Origin: Egibacteraceae bacterium
GTDB lineage: Bacteria > Actinomycetota > Nitriliruptoria > Euzebyales > Egibacteraceae
Direction: 5' to 3'
DNA length: 64,000 nt
Assembly (NCBI GenBank): GCA_030447925.1
Contig: JAUJNX010000001.1
Coordinates: 798,767 to 862,766, forward strand
This document shows positions 16,252-25,555 of this stretch, in pieces. Below the pieces are notes generated by a model. The model was not told where the DNA came from, searched no databases, and saw only the letters and a list, made by a program, of their open reading frames with translations. How positions within the stretch are numbered: position 1 is the first letter of the stretch; every line of letters starts with the position of its first letter. The position numbers were made by a program, and so were the translations under genes.

Positions 16252-18516
16252 GTGGGCGAGCTGGACGAGATCGTGGGCGAGTTCCTCGTGGAGAGCTACG
16301 AGAACCTCGACGCGTTCGACGACGACCTGCTGGCCCTGGAGCGGGACCCCAACGCGACGGACCGGATCGCCAGCGCCTTCCGGACCATCCACACCATCAA
16401 GGGCACCTGCGGGTTCCTGGGGCTGGGAACGCTGGAGTCCGTCACGCACGCGGGTGAGAACCTCCTGACCCTGGTGCGCGACGGCGACCTGGACCTGGGG
16501 CCCGACATCGCCACCGCCCTGCTGGCCCTCAGCGACGCCGTCCGGTCGATGCTGGGCAGCGTCGAGGCGACCGGCACCGAGGGCGACGCCGACCACAGCG
16601 CGCTGGTCGCGACCCTCGAGCGCCTCCAGCACGGCGCGGGCGGGGCGGTCGCGAGCGCCCCGGCGGGCGATGCCCCCGCGGCGGGTGCACCGCCCCCGGT
16701 GGACGCGCCACCCCCGGTGGACGCGCCGCCCCCGCACGGCACCGGCGGCGCGACCGCCCTGTCCGCGGCGCCCCCGCCCGCCCCGCAGGCGGAGCCGGTC
16801 CCGGCGGCAGCCGACGTGCCGGCCGCCGGCGAGCCGCGCGGCGCCGCGGCGGCGGACTCGTCCATCCGCGTCGACGTCGGGCTGCTCGACCAGCTCATGA
16901 ACCTGGTCGGCGAGCTCGTGCTCGCCCGCAACCAGATCCTCCAGCACACGAGCACCTCCACGGACGCGGCCCTCGTCGGCAGCTCCCAGCGGCTGAACCT
17001 GATCGCGACGGAGCTGCAGGAGGGGGTCATGAAGACCCGCATGCAGCCCATCGGCAACGTCTGGGGCAAGTTCCCACGGGTCGTCCGCGACCTCACCGTC
17101 GCCCTGGGCAAGCAGTGCCGGGTCGTGATGGAGGGCGAGGACACCGAGCTGGACAAGACGATCATCGAGGCGATCAAGGACCCGCTGACGCACCTGGTCC
17201 GCAATGCGGTCGACCACGGGGTGGAGACCGCCGCCGACCGGGTCGCGGCCGGCAAGCCCGCCGAGGGCACCCTCACCCTGCGTGCCTTCCACGAGGGCGG
17301 GCAGGTCAACATCGAGATCGCGGACGACGGGGCGGGCATCGACCCCGCGCGGGTGCTCGCCAAGGCCGTCGAGCGCGGCCTGGTGCGCCCCGACCAGGCG
17401 ACCCGCCTGGTCGAGCGCGAGATCCTGTCGCTGATCTTCTCCCCCGGCTTCTCCACCGCCGCGCGGATCACCAACGTGTCGGGCCGCGGTGTGGGGATGG
17501 ACGTCGTCAAGACCAACATCGAGCGCATCGGCGGGACCGTCGACGTCGCGAGCGTTCCCGGCAGCGGCACCACGTTCAAGGTCAAGATCCCGCTGACCCT
17601 GGCGATCATCCCGGCTCTGGTGGTCACCTGCGGCGAGGAGCGGTACGCGATCCCGCAGGCCAGCCTGCTCGAGCTGGTGCGCCTGGAGGGGGCGCAGGCG
17701 CGGCAGGGCATCGAGCTGATCTCCGGCGCGCCGGTCTATCGGCTGCGGGGCAACCTGCTGCCGCTCGTCCACCTCAACCGCGAGCTGGCGGTGCCCGACA
17801 CCGCGGACCGCGACGTCGTGAACATCGTCGTGCTGCAGGCCGACGCCCAGCCGTTCGGGCTGGTCGTCGACGGCGTGCACGACACCCAGGAGATCGTCGT
17901 CAAGCCGCTCGGCAGCCAGCTCAAGGGCATCGCCACCTACGCCGGCGCCACCATCCTCGGCGACGGGCGCGTCAGCCTGATCCTCGACGTCGTCGGCCTG
18001 GCCCAGCGCGCCCATGTCGTCGCCGAGCACCGCGAGCGCGCCCTGACCGCGGGCCTCGGCAGCGGCGGGCCCGACGCGGGGGAGCTGGAGACGCTGCTCA
18101 TCGTCGGCGTCGGCGCCGACCGGCGCGTCGCCGTGCCCCTGTCATCGGTGGCGCGGCTGGAGAAGTTCCCGCGCTCCGCCGTGGAGCGCGCGGGTCAGGG
18201 CGAGGTCGTGCAGTACCGCGACGAGATCCTCCCGCTGATCTCGCTGTCCAGCGCGCTCGGCGCCTACCCCGACCCGTCGGCCGAGGCCGCCAGGACCTTC
18301 GACGTCGTCGTCTGCGCCGCGCCGGGGGGTGGGTCCGTCGGCGTGGTGGTCGACCGCATCGTCGACATCGTCGAGGAGCGGCGCCGCGCCCGCGGGACGG
18401 GCCAGGCCCGCGTCGTCGACCGGCGGGTGACCGACGTCGTCGACCTGCCGGCCCTGGTCGCGGCACTGGAGACCGGCGTCCTCGCAGGCGCGCTGCCCGT
18501 CGAGGTGGGCGTGTGA
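16252..18516 (+). CDS. cheA: Chemotaxis histidine kinase CheA with two CheW-like domains
   Basis: 754 residues from GTG 16252, chosen because a GGGAGGAGGTGGAG ribosome site ends a few bases before it (an in-frame GTG at 16231 lies upstream of that site). Domains in order: Hpt with phospho-acceptor H47 (TIHTIKGTCGFLG); an Ala/Pro-rich linker in place of a clear P2 domain; dimerisation helices (LLDQLMNLVGELVLARNQIL); kinase with N-box HLVRNAVDHG, G1 EIADDGAGID and G2 SGRGVGMDVV; a CheW-like domain; then a second CheW-like domain (from about LLIVGVGADRRVAVPLSSV to the end). It phosphorylates CheY and CheB according to receptor state. The tandem CheW domains are less common. Its stop overlaps the cheW start (GTGA). 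Confidence 0.95.
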   Translation: MGELDEIVGEFLVESYENLDAFDDDLLALERDPNATDRIASAFRTIHTIKGTCGFLGLGTLESVTHAGENLLTLVRDGDLDLGPDIATALLALSDAVRSMLGSVEATGTEGDADHSALVATLERLQHGAGGAVASAPAGDAPAAGAPPPVDAPPPVDAPPPHGTGGATALSAAPPPAPQAEPVPAAADVPAAGEPRGAAAADSSIRVDVGLLDQLMNLVGELVLARNQILQHTSTSTDAALVGSSQRLNLIATELQEGVMKTRMQPIGNVWGKFPRVVRDLTVALGKQCRVVMEGEDTELDKTIIEAIKDPLTHLVRNAVDHGVETAADRVAAGKPAEGTLTLRAFHEGGQVNIEIADDGAGIDPARVLAKAVERGLVRPDQATRLVEREILSLIFSPGFSTAARITNVSGRGVGMDVVKTNIERIGGTVDVASVPGSGTTFKVKIPLTLAIIPALVVTCGEERYAIPQASLLELVRLEGAQARQGIELISGAPVYRLRGNLLPLVHLNRELAVPDTADRDVVNIVVLQADAQPFGLVVDGVHDTQEIVVKPLGSQLKGIATYAGATILGDGRVSLILDVVGLAQRAHVVAEHRERALTAGLGSGGPDAGELETLLIVGVGADRRVAVPLSSVARLEKFPRSAVERAGQGEVVQYRDEILPLISLSSALGAYPDPSAEAARTFDVVVCAAPGGGSVGVVVDRIVDIVEERRRARGTGQARVVDRRVTDVVDLPALVAALETGVLAGALPVEVGV

Positions 18517-18953
18517 GCGCCCCGACCGCCCGCCAGTACTCGACCTTCAGCGTCGACGGCCTGTACTTCGGGGTCGAGGCGCTGCGGGTGCAGGAGTTCA
18601 TCCGCTACCAGCAGATGACCCACGTGCCGCTCGCCCCCCGCGACGTCGCCGGCCTCATCAACCTGCGCGGGCAGATCGTCACCGCGATCGACCTCCGCAG
18701 CCGCCTCCAGCTCCCACCCCGCGCCGACGGCCGCCTGCCGATGAACGTGGTCCTGCGCAGCGACGACGGCTCCGTGAGCCTGCTCGTCGACGAGATCGGC
18801 GACGTGGTGGACGCCGACGACGACAGCTTCGAGGCGCCGCCGGAGACCGTCGGCGGCGTCGCCCGCGACCTCATCCTCGGCGCGCACAAGCTGCCCGGCC
18901 GCCTGCTGCTCGTCCTGGACACCGACCGCGCGATCGCGGTCACCCCCGCTTAG
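18513..18953 (+). CDS. cheW: Chemotaxis coupling protein CheW
   Basis: 146 residues, GTG start overlapping the cheA stop. The chain is a single CheW domain: YSTFSVDGLYFGVEALRVQE at the start, then VPLAPRDVAGLINLRGQIVTAIDLRSRL, the receptor-contacting hallmark, and SLLVDEIGDVVDADDDSFE. It links receptors to CheA in signalling arrays. The first chemoreceptor gene follows after 18 bases, so all three components are probably made from one transcript. Confidence 0.95.
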   Translation: MSAPTARQYSTFSVDGLYFGVEALRVQEFIRYQQMTHVPLAPRDVAGLINLRGQIVTAIDLRSRLQLPPRADGRLPMNVVLRSDDGSVSLLVDEIGDVVDADDDSFEAPPETVGGVARDLILGAHKLPGRLLLVLDTDRAIAVTPA

Positions 18954-18971
18954 CACCTAGGAGCCCCGCCC

Positions 18972-20488
18972 ATGTGGCGCACCCTCACCCTCCAACGCAA
19001 GCTCCTCGCAGGCTTCGCGGCCGTCGTGGTCCTCGTCGTCGCCCTGGGCCTCTACCTGGTCAGCCAGCTCGGGTCGCTCGCGACCAACACCAGCGCGCTG
19101 TTCGACGAGAACTACGTCCCCGTCCGCGAGGGTCAGAGCGTGCGCGCGCTGCTGGTCGAGCAGGCGTACGACGTGTCACGGCACGTCCTGGGGACCACCG
19201 ACCAGGAGATGGCCGAGCAGGAGGACGCGATCGCCGTCGCGCACGAGCGGCTGGAGGCGTCGATGGAGCAGGTCCGCCGCGTCGCCGCTCCCGACGAGGA
19301 GGAGTGGCTCGACGCCTTCGCGTCCTCCTACGCCGACGTGCGCGACCAGTGGACCGAGGTCGTGGCCCTGTCCCGGAGCGGCGACAAGGACCAGGCGGGA
19401 GTGCGCCTGGTCGAGGCCGCCGCACCGTACGAGGCGGCGCTCGCGGCGATGACCAGCGACATCGACTACAACGACCGGCTGGCGCAGGAGCGCCGGGACG
19501 CGGCAGCGGCGGCGTTCGGGCGCACACGCACCCTGGCCTTCGCCGCCCTCGCCGTCATCGCCGGCCTGGCCGTCGGCGTCGGCGTGCTCCTGTCGCGCGA
19601 CGTGGCCCGCCGGGTCGGGGCGTCCGCGCTGGCGCTGGCGCGGTCGTCGGCGGAGTTGGGGGTGGCGTCGGGTCGGTTGGGTGTGGGGGCGGAGGAGACG
19701 GCGTCGCAGGCGCAGGTGGTGGCGGCGGCGGGTGAGCAGGTGTCGAGCAACGTGGCGACGGTGGCGACCGCGGTGGAGGAGATGAACGCCAGCGTGCGGG
19801 AGATCGCGGCGAACGCGCAGGAGGCGTCGCGGGTGGCGGGTTCGGCGGTGGAGATCGCGGATCAGACCAACGCGACGGTGGCGAAGTTGGGGGAGTCCTC
19901 GGCGGAGATCGGCAAGGTGATCGAGGTGATCACCTCGATCGCGGAGCAGACCAACCTGCTGGCGCTGAACGCCACGATCGAGGCGGCGCGTGCGGGGGAG
20001 GCGGGCAAGGGGTTCGCGGTGGTGGCCGGTGAGGTGAAGGAGCTGGCCAAGGAGACGGCGCGGGCGACCGAGGAGATCGGTCAGCGGATCGCGGCGATCC
20101 AGTCCGACACCGGTGGGGCGGTGACCGCGATCAGTGAGATCGGGTCGATCATCGGGCGGATCTCGGACATCTCCACGACGATCGCGGCGGCGGTGGAGCA
20201 GCAGACGGCCACGACCGATGAGATCGCCCGGTCGGTGAACGAGGCGGCGCGTGGCAGCGCCGACATCGCCGAGAACATCACCAGTGTGGCGGGGGTGCGC
20301 GGGCGACGGCGGATGGTGCGGCGACCGCCAAGCAGGCGGCGGGGTCGCTGTCCCAGATCGCCGCCCAGCTCCAGGCGCTGGTCGGCGCCACCCGCACCCC
20401 CGCCGCCGGCCCCACCCGACCCGACCCCACCCCACCCACCGCGTTCGCGCCGGACCACGACCGCGAACTCGTCACCAGCGACCGCTAG
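18972..20488 (+). CDS. Methyl-accepting chemotaxis protein 1 (4-helix-bundle-type sensor); frameshift near 3' end
   Basis: ATG 18972. Membrane segment 1 ([21 protein letters not shown]), an about 150-residue helical extracytoplasmic region with conserved acidic turns (4HB_MCP-like), membrane segment 2 ([18 protein letters not shown]), then only some 18 residues before the signalling domain; a full HAMP domain is not evident. The hairpin tip reads [20 protein letters not shown]. One base seems missing near 20293-20300: restoring it gives [20 protein letters not shown] and a normal end at TAG 20486-20488. The signalling domain is identical in DNA to that of the next receptor (19644-20405), and uses G-ending codons where the sensor part uses C-ending ones. 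Confidence 0.88.
19644..20405 (+). repeat. 762-bp direct repeat, copy 1 (receptor signalling domain)
   Basis: The stretch from TCGTCGGCGGAGTTGGGGG to CACCCGCACCCCCGCCG is repeated at 21530-22291, offset by exactly 1886 bases. The translated copies are identical, and I see no base difference. It covers the signalling domain and the shared apparent frameshift. The flanking sensor and tail sequences differ completely. Confidence 0.9.
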
Positions 20489-20497
20489 GGGAATCCC

Positions 20498-22395
20498 GTG
20501 CGCACCCTCAAGGGCAAGATGTTGACCGGCTTCCTCGTCATCGGTCTGGTGCCGCTGGCGGTGATGGGCGTGCTGGCCGTCCAGCGCAGCCGCGCGGCCC
20601 TGCTGGAGCGCGCCGGGCAGAGCCTCGCGCAGCAGGCGACCGAGGTCGGCGACAAGATCGACCGCAACTTGTTCGAGCGCTACGGCGACGTCCAGGCGTT
20701 CGCCTTCAACCCGCTGGCCCAGGGAGCGCCCGAGGACGTCACCGCGGCGGCGAACTTCTACATGCGCACCTACGGGATCTACGACCTCATGGTCATCGCC
20801 GACGCCGACGGGCGCATCGTGGCCGCGAACACCGTGGACGCCGGCGGCGACCCGCTGGACACCAGCAGCCTCATCGGCGCCAGCGTGGCCGGCGAGCCCT
20901 GGTTCCAGGAGGCGCTCAGCCTGCCGCAGGGCCGGTCCTCCTACCAGGACGTCGCTCCCGACCCGCTCGTCGGTGAGATCGCCGGGGAGCCCACCGCCAC
21001 CCTGCGGTTCGCCGCGCCGGTGCGCGACGCGGGCGGCCAGGTCGTGCGGGTGTGGTCCAACCGCGCGTCCTGGGACCGCGTCGTCGCGCAGATCGTCGAC
21101 GAGGAGGTGGAGGCGGCCGCCACCGGCGGGGCGGACCTGGAGGCCCAGCTGCTGAGCGAGGACGGGACCGTCATCTACGACGCCGACCCCGCGGCCGTGG
21201 GCGATCTCAACCTCGCCGAGCGCGGCCTGCAGGCGGCCCGCCGCGCGCTCGAGGGCGGGAGCGGCTACACCGTGGAACCGCACCTGCGCACCGGCGTGGA
21301 GCAGGTCAACGGGTACGCCCGCACCGACGGCGCGCTCGGCTTCCCCGGCTACGGCTGGAGCGTCCTCATGCGCGGGCCGACCGCGCAGGTCGCGGCGGCC
21401 GCCACCGCCCTCCAGTGGTTCGGGCTCGCCGTCGGCCTGGTCGCCGCGGTCCTCACGACCGCCGTCGCCGTCGTGCTCGCACGGCGCTGGACCGCCCCGG
21501 TCGCCCGCGCGGCCGTCAGCCTCGACCGCTCGTCGGCGGAGTTGGGGGTGGCGTCGGGTCGGTTGGGTGTGGGGGCGGAGGAGACGGCGTCGCAGGCGCA
21601 GGTGGTGGCGGCGGCGGGTGAGCAGGTGTCGAGCAACGTGGCGACGGTGGCGACCGCGGTGGAGGAGATGAACGCCAGCGTGCGGGAGATCGCGGCGAAC
21701 GCGCAGGAGGCGTCGCGGGTGGCGGGTTCGGCGGTGGAGATCGCGGATCAGACCAACGCGACGGTGGCGAAGTTGGGGGAGTCCTCGGCGGAGATCGGCA
21801 AGGTGATCGAGGTGATCACCTCGATCGCGGAGCAGACCAACCTGCTGGCGCTGAACGCCACGATCGAGGCGGCGCGTGCGGGGGAGGCGGGCAAGGGGTT
21901 CGCGGTGGTGGCCGGTGAGGTGAAGGAGCTGGCCAAGGAGACGGCGCGGGCGACCGAGGAGATCGGTCAGCGGATCGCGGCGATCCAGTCCGACACCGGT
22001 GGGGCGGTGACCGCGATCAGTGAGATCGGGTCGATCATCGGGCGGATCTCGGACATCTCCACGACGATCGCGGCGGCGGTGGAGCAGCAGACGGCCACGA
22101 CCGATGAGATCGCCCGGTCGGTGAACGAGGCGGCGCGTGGCAGCGCCGACATCGCCGAGAACATCACCAGTGTGGCGGGGGTGCGCGGGCGACGGCGGAT
22201 GGTGCGGCGACCGCCAAGCAGGCGGCGGGGTCGCTGTCCCAGATCGCCGCCCAGCTCCAGGCGCTGGTCGGCGCCACCCGCACCCCCGCCGGCGGCCCCG
22301 GCGGATCCCACCCGCCCACCCCACCGGCCGGGGGCGAGCCGGAGCCGTGGGATCGGTGGGAGCACGAGCTGGCCCCGTCCGGCACCGCCCGCTGA
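20498..22395 (+). CDS. Methyl-accepting chemotaxis protein 2 (dCache-like sensor); frameshift near 3' end
   Basis: GTG 20498. Membrane segment 1 ([21 protein letters not shown]) is followed by a roughly 270-residue extracytoplasmic region with dCache features ([61 protein letters not shown]). Such domains usually bind small ligands such as amino acids or organic acids. Membrane segment 2 ([20 protein letters not shown]) is joined to the signalling domain by some 16 residues, again without a clear HAMP. The frameshift seen in receptor 1 recurs at about 22179-22186; once corrected, the protein ends [17 protein letters not shown] at TGA 22393-22395. A short C-terminal aromatic tail could tether CheR or CheB, but it is not the usual NWETF. 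Confidence 0.88.
21530..22291 (+). repeat. 762-bp direct repeat, copy 2 (receptor signalling domain)
   Basis: Second copy of 19644-20405. Identity over 762 bases between genes with unrelated sensor domains indicates very recent duplication or ongoing gene conversion. Confidence 0.9.
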
Positions 22396-22454
22396 CGCTG
22401 CACCGCGGCTGCGCCGACGCTCAAGCGGCGGCGCCGAACAGCCGAGAGGACGCC

Positions 22455-22829
22455 ATGCACGCCCTGGTCGTCGACGACTCCCGCGCCGTCCGGCGCCTGC
22501 TTCGGGGGATCCTGCTGAACCTCGGGTTCGACCACGTCGACGAGGCCGAGCACGGTCGACAGGCGCTGGACCTCATCGTCGACGGCGAGCTCCGGCCGGA
22601 CGTCGTACTCGTGGACTGGAACATGCCGGAGATGAACGGGCTCGACTTCGTCAAGGCCCTCCGCGCCGACCGCTCCTACGACGGGCTCTGCCTGCTCATG
22701 GTCACCAGCGAGTCCGGGCCGGAGGGCATCCTGCGCGCGCTGGCCGCCGGCGTCGACGACTACGCGATGAAGCCGTTCACCCCCGACGTCATCGCCGGCA
22801 AGCTCGCGACGCTGGGTGTGCTGTCGTGA
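22455..22829 (+). CDS. cheY: Response regulator CheY (copy 1)
   Basis: 124 residues from ATG 22455, after a GAGAGGA ribosome site. It is a single receiver domain: acidic pocket VVDDS at 5-9, phospho-acceptor D54 in [10 protein letters not shown], switch Ser/Thr in MVTSES and conserved Lys in AMKPFTP. When phosphorylated by CheA it would bind FliM to change motor direction. Its stop overlaps the cheB start (GTGA). A second single-domain CheY lies 2.4 kb downstream; which one binds the motor cannot be told. Confidence 0.93.
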   Translation: MHALVVDDSRAVRRLLRGILLNLGFDHVDEAEHGRQALDLIVDGELRPDVVLVDWNMPEMNGLDFVKALRADRSYDGLCLLMVTSESGPEGILRALAAGVDDYAMKPFTPDVIAGKLATLGVLS

Positions 22830-23905
22830 CCCGCACCCGCGTCCTGGTGATCGACGACGCCGTCGTCGTGCGCAAGATCGTGACCGACGTCCTGGCAGCC
22901 GAGCCCACGATCGAGGTGGTCGGCACCGCGCCGAACGGCAAGGTCGCGCTGGCCAAGATCCCGCAGGTCAACCCCGACGTGCTCACCCTTGACGTCGAGA
23001 TGCCGGAGATGGACGGGCTCGCGACGCTCAGTGAGGTGCGCAAGCGCTACCCGCGCCTCCCCGTCATCATGTTCTCCACGCTGACCGAGCGCGGCGCGGC
23101 CACGACGCTCGAGGCCCTGCTGCGGGGTGCCAACGACTACGTCACCAAGCCCGCCAACGTCGGCAGCGTGCAGGCGGCGATGGCGCAGGTCCGCGAGCAG
23201 CTCGTCCCCAAGATCACCGCGCTGGTGCCCCCTGACCGTGCCGTCGTCGCGTCGCGACCGCCGCTGCGCGCGGTCGCGGTCGCGGCCGGCGCTCCGCGGG
23301 CACGGACCGCCCCCGTCGAGCTCGTCGTGGTGGGTGTCTCCACGGGCGGGCCCAACGCCCTGGCGGACCTCGTCCCCCGGCTGCCCGCCGACCTCGGCGT
23401 GCCCGTCGTCATCGTCCAGCACATGCCCCCGATGTTCACCCGCCTGCTGGCGGAGCGGCTCGACACGCTCGCGCCCCTGGCGGTCGCGGAGGGCGTGGAC
23501 GGCGCGGAGGTGCGGTCCGGCCAGGTGTGGATCGCCCCCGGCGACCGCCACCTGGAGGTCGTCCGCCGCCAGGGCGTGCTCCGCCTGCGCACGACCCTGG
23601 CCCCGCCGGAGAACTCCTGCCGGCCCGCCGCCGACGTGTTGTTCCGCTCGGCGGTGGCGGCCACCGGCGCCGGCGTGCTCGCCGTGGTGCTCACGGGCAT
23701 GGGCGCGGACGGCAAGCGCGGTGCCGAATTGGTCCGCTCGTCGGGCGGCTCGGTGCTGGTGCAGGACGAGGCGTCCAGCGTCGTCTGGGGGATGCCCGGC
23801 GCGGTCGCGCGCGCCGGTCTGGCCGACGACGTGCTCCCCCTGTCCGGCATGGCGGACGCCATAGCCCGCCACGTGCGTCCCGCCGCCGCCGCCGCGAGAC
23901 GCTGA
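22826..23905 (+). CDS. cheB: Chemotaxis protein-glutamate methylesterase/deamidase CheB
   Basis: 359 residues from a GTG start coupled to cheY. A receiver domain ([11 protein letters not shown]; phosphorylated Asp in [28 protein letters not shown]) is joined by a linker to the esterase domain with catalytic Ser in [12 protein letters not shown], His in [17 protein letters not shown] and Asp in [12 protein letters not shown]. It removes methyl groups from receptor glutamates to allow adaptation. The downstream cheR overlaps its stop by one base (TGATG), as expected for paired adaptation enzymes. Confidence 0.96.
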   Translation: MTRTRVLVIDDAVVVRKIVTDVLAAEPTIEVVGTAPNGKVALAKIPQVNPDVLTLDVEMPEMDGLATLSEVRKRYPRLPVIMFSTLTERGAATTLEALLRGANDYVTKPANVGSVQAAMAQVREQLVPKITALVPPDRAVVASRPPLRAVAVAAGAPRARTAPVELVVVGVSTGGPNALADLVPRLPADLGVPVVIVQHMPPMFTRLLAERLDTLAPLAVAEGVDGAEVRSGQVWIAPGDRHLEVVRRQGVLRLRTTLAPPENSCRPAADVLFRSAVAATGAGVLAVVLTGMGADGKRGAELVRSSGGSVLVQDEASSVVWGMPGAVARAGLADDVLPLSGMADAIARHVRPAAAAARR

Positions 23906-24723
23906 TGCCGATCGCCACCGCCGACTTCGAGTACGTCCGGACCCTGGTCCGCGAGCAGGCGGCCATCGTGCTGGAGGCCAACAAGGCGTATCTGGTCGAG
24001 TCGCGGCTGGGCCCCGTCGCCCGCGCCCACGGCCTGGACAGCATCGCCACGCTGGTCGGCCAGCTCCGGGGCGCTCGCGGCTCGCGGCTCCACGACCACG
24101 TCGTCGAGGCCCTGACCACCAACGAGACGTCGTTCTTCCGCGACATCCACCCGTTCGACACCCTCCGCACGGCCGTCCTGCCGGAGCTCGTCAAGCAGCG
24201 CGCGGCGGTCCGCCGGCTGTCGATCTGGTGCGCGGCCTGCTCCAGCGGGCAGGAGCCGTTCAGCATCGCCATGGTGATCCGCGAGCACTTCCCGCAGCTC
24301 GCCAGCTGGAACGTCGACATCCTCGGCACCGACCTGTCCGAAGGCATGCTCGCCCGCGCCGCCGCGGGGGTGTACAGCCAGCTCGAGGTCAACCGCGGCG
24401 TGCCCGCCCCGCTGCTGGTGAAGTACTTCGCGCGTGACGGTGCCGGATGGCGGTTGTCCCCGGAGATCCGGCGCATGGTGCGCTTCCGCGGCGGCAACCT
24501 CGCCCGGCCCTGGCCCCTCGCACCGCCCGTCGACCTGCTGATGCTGCGCAACGTCCTGATCTATTTCGCGGTCCCGACCAAGCACGAGATCCTGGAGCGC
24601 GCCCACCGGGCGCTCGCGCCCGACGGCGTGCTCTTTCTCGGCGGCACGGAGACGACGCTGGGGGTCCACGACGGCTTCGAGCGTGTGGCCGCCGGGCGGA
24701 CCACCTACTACCGGCGCCGATGA
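23905..24723 (+). CDS. cheR: Chemotaxis protein methyltransferase CheR
   Basis: 272 residues from ATG 23905. The N-terminal helical domain (DFEYVRTLVREQAAIVLEAN) is followed by the family signature TTNETSFFRD, the SAM-binding region WCAACSSGQEPFSIAM, DILGTDLSEGML and RNVLIYFAVPTKHEIL. It methylates receptor glutamates using SAM. Length is normal. It overlaps cheB at its start and cheX at its end, so the adaptation genes form one translational chain. Confidence 0.96.
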   Translation: MPIATADFEYVRTLVREQAAIVLEANKAYLVESRLGPVARAHGLDSIATLVGQLRGARGSRLHDHVVEALTTNETSFFRDIHPFDTLRTAVLPELVKQRAAVRRLSIWCAACSSGQEPFSIAMVIREHFPQLASWNVDILGTDLSEGMLARAAAGVYSQLEVNRGVPAPLLVKYFARDGAGWRLSPEIRRMVRFRGGNLARPWPLAPPVDLLMLRNVLIYFAVPTKHEILERAHRALAPDGVLFLGGTETTLGVHDGFERVAAGRTTYYRRR

Positions 24724-25196
24724 GGGGGCCCCGCGTGATCTTCGACGAGGACGACCTGCGCACGATCACCGACGAGGTGTTCGGCGTGATGCTGGGGCTG
24801 GACTGCGCGCCGGTGGACCGAGCGCCGGAGCCGCTCCGGGGCACGGTGGTGGCCAGCTGCGTGCAGGTGACGGGGGCCTGGTCGGGGGCGGTCACGCTCG
24901 ACGTCAGTGCCGACCTCGCGCGCAGCGCCGCGGCCGCGATGTTCCAGGCCGACCCCGGGGACCTGAGCGTCGAGGAGATCCACGACGCCGTGGGCGAACT
25001 GGCGAACATGACCGGCGGGAACGTCAAGAACCTGGTCACCGGGACGGCGCAGCTCTCCCTGCCCGCCGTCGCGCAGGGCATCGACTTCCACATGAGGATC
25101 CCGGGCGCGGTGGTCCGCAACCAACTCGACTTCGTCTGCGCCGGTGAGCCGCTGCGCGTCACCGTGCTCGAACGCCGGGAGGAGAGGTCCGCGTGA
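24720..25196 (+). CDS. cheX: CheX-like CheY-P phosphatase
   Basis: 158 residues if translation starts at ATG 24720, which overlaps the cheR stop (ATGA); GTG 24735 is an in-frame alternative. The helix VEEIHDAVGELANMTGGNVK carries the Glu-x-x-Asn pair used by CheX/CheC phosphatases to attack phospho-CheY, and the surrounding alpha/beta sheet pattern (GTVVASCVQVTGAWSGAVTL) fits CheX. It would shorten the CheY-P signal. Its stop overlaps the next cheY start (GTGA), suggesting that this CheY is its partner. Confidence 0.82.
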   Translation: MRGPRVIFDEDDLRTITDEVFGVMLGLDCAPVDRAPEPLRGTVVASCVQVTGAWSGAVTLDVSADLARSAAAAMFQADPGDLSVEEIHDAVGELANMTGGNVKNLVTGTAQLSLPAVAQGIDFHMRIPGAVVRNQLDFVCAGEPLRVTVLERREERSA

Positions 25197-25552
25197 AGAT
25201 CCTCGTCGTCGACGACAGCAAGGCGATGCGCATGATAGTGGTGCGCACCATAGCCAAGACCGACCAGGGTTCCGGTGCGGAGGTGCTGGAGGCGGCCAAC
25301 GGGGCCGAGGCCCTGGAGCTGGTCCGCGACCAGCAGCCCGACCTGGTGCTGTCGGACTGGAACATGCCGGAGATGACGGGGATCGAGCTGCTGGAGGCCC
25401 TGAACCGCGAGGGCCTGCGCCCGGCGTTCGGGTTCGTCACCTCCGAGTCCACCCCCGAGATGTACGAGCGGGCGATGGCCAGCGGAGCGCGCTTCCTGGT
25501 GACCAAGCCCTTCACGCCCGAGAGCCTGGGCAAGGCACTGGCGGGCGGGTAG
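25193..25552 (+). CDS. Response regulator CheY (copy 2)
   Basis: 119 residues, GTG start coupled to cheX. Single receiver domain: acidic pocket VVDDSKAMR, phospho-acceptor D55 in LVLSDWNMPEMTG, switch residue in FVTSESTPEMYERA and conserved Lys in VTKPFTPES. It shares the WNMPEM motif with CheY copy 1 but is otherwise clearly different, so this is an old duplication or separate recruitment. Direct linkage to cheX suggests it may serve as a phosphate sink or as the motor-binding form. Confidence 0.9.
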   Translation: MKILVVDDSKAMRMIVVRTIAKTDQGSGAEVLEAANGAEALELVRDQQPDLVLSDWNMPEMTGIELLEALNREGLRPAFGFVTSESTPEMYERAMASGARFLVTKPFTPESLGKALAGG

Positions 25553-25555
25553 CGC

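Noticed and set aside
20081..22324. Long minus-strand frames within the receptor genes
   Set aside because: They run antisense to a well-supported receptor and repeat because of the duplicated 762-bp block.
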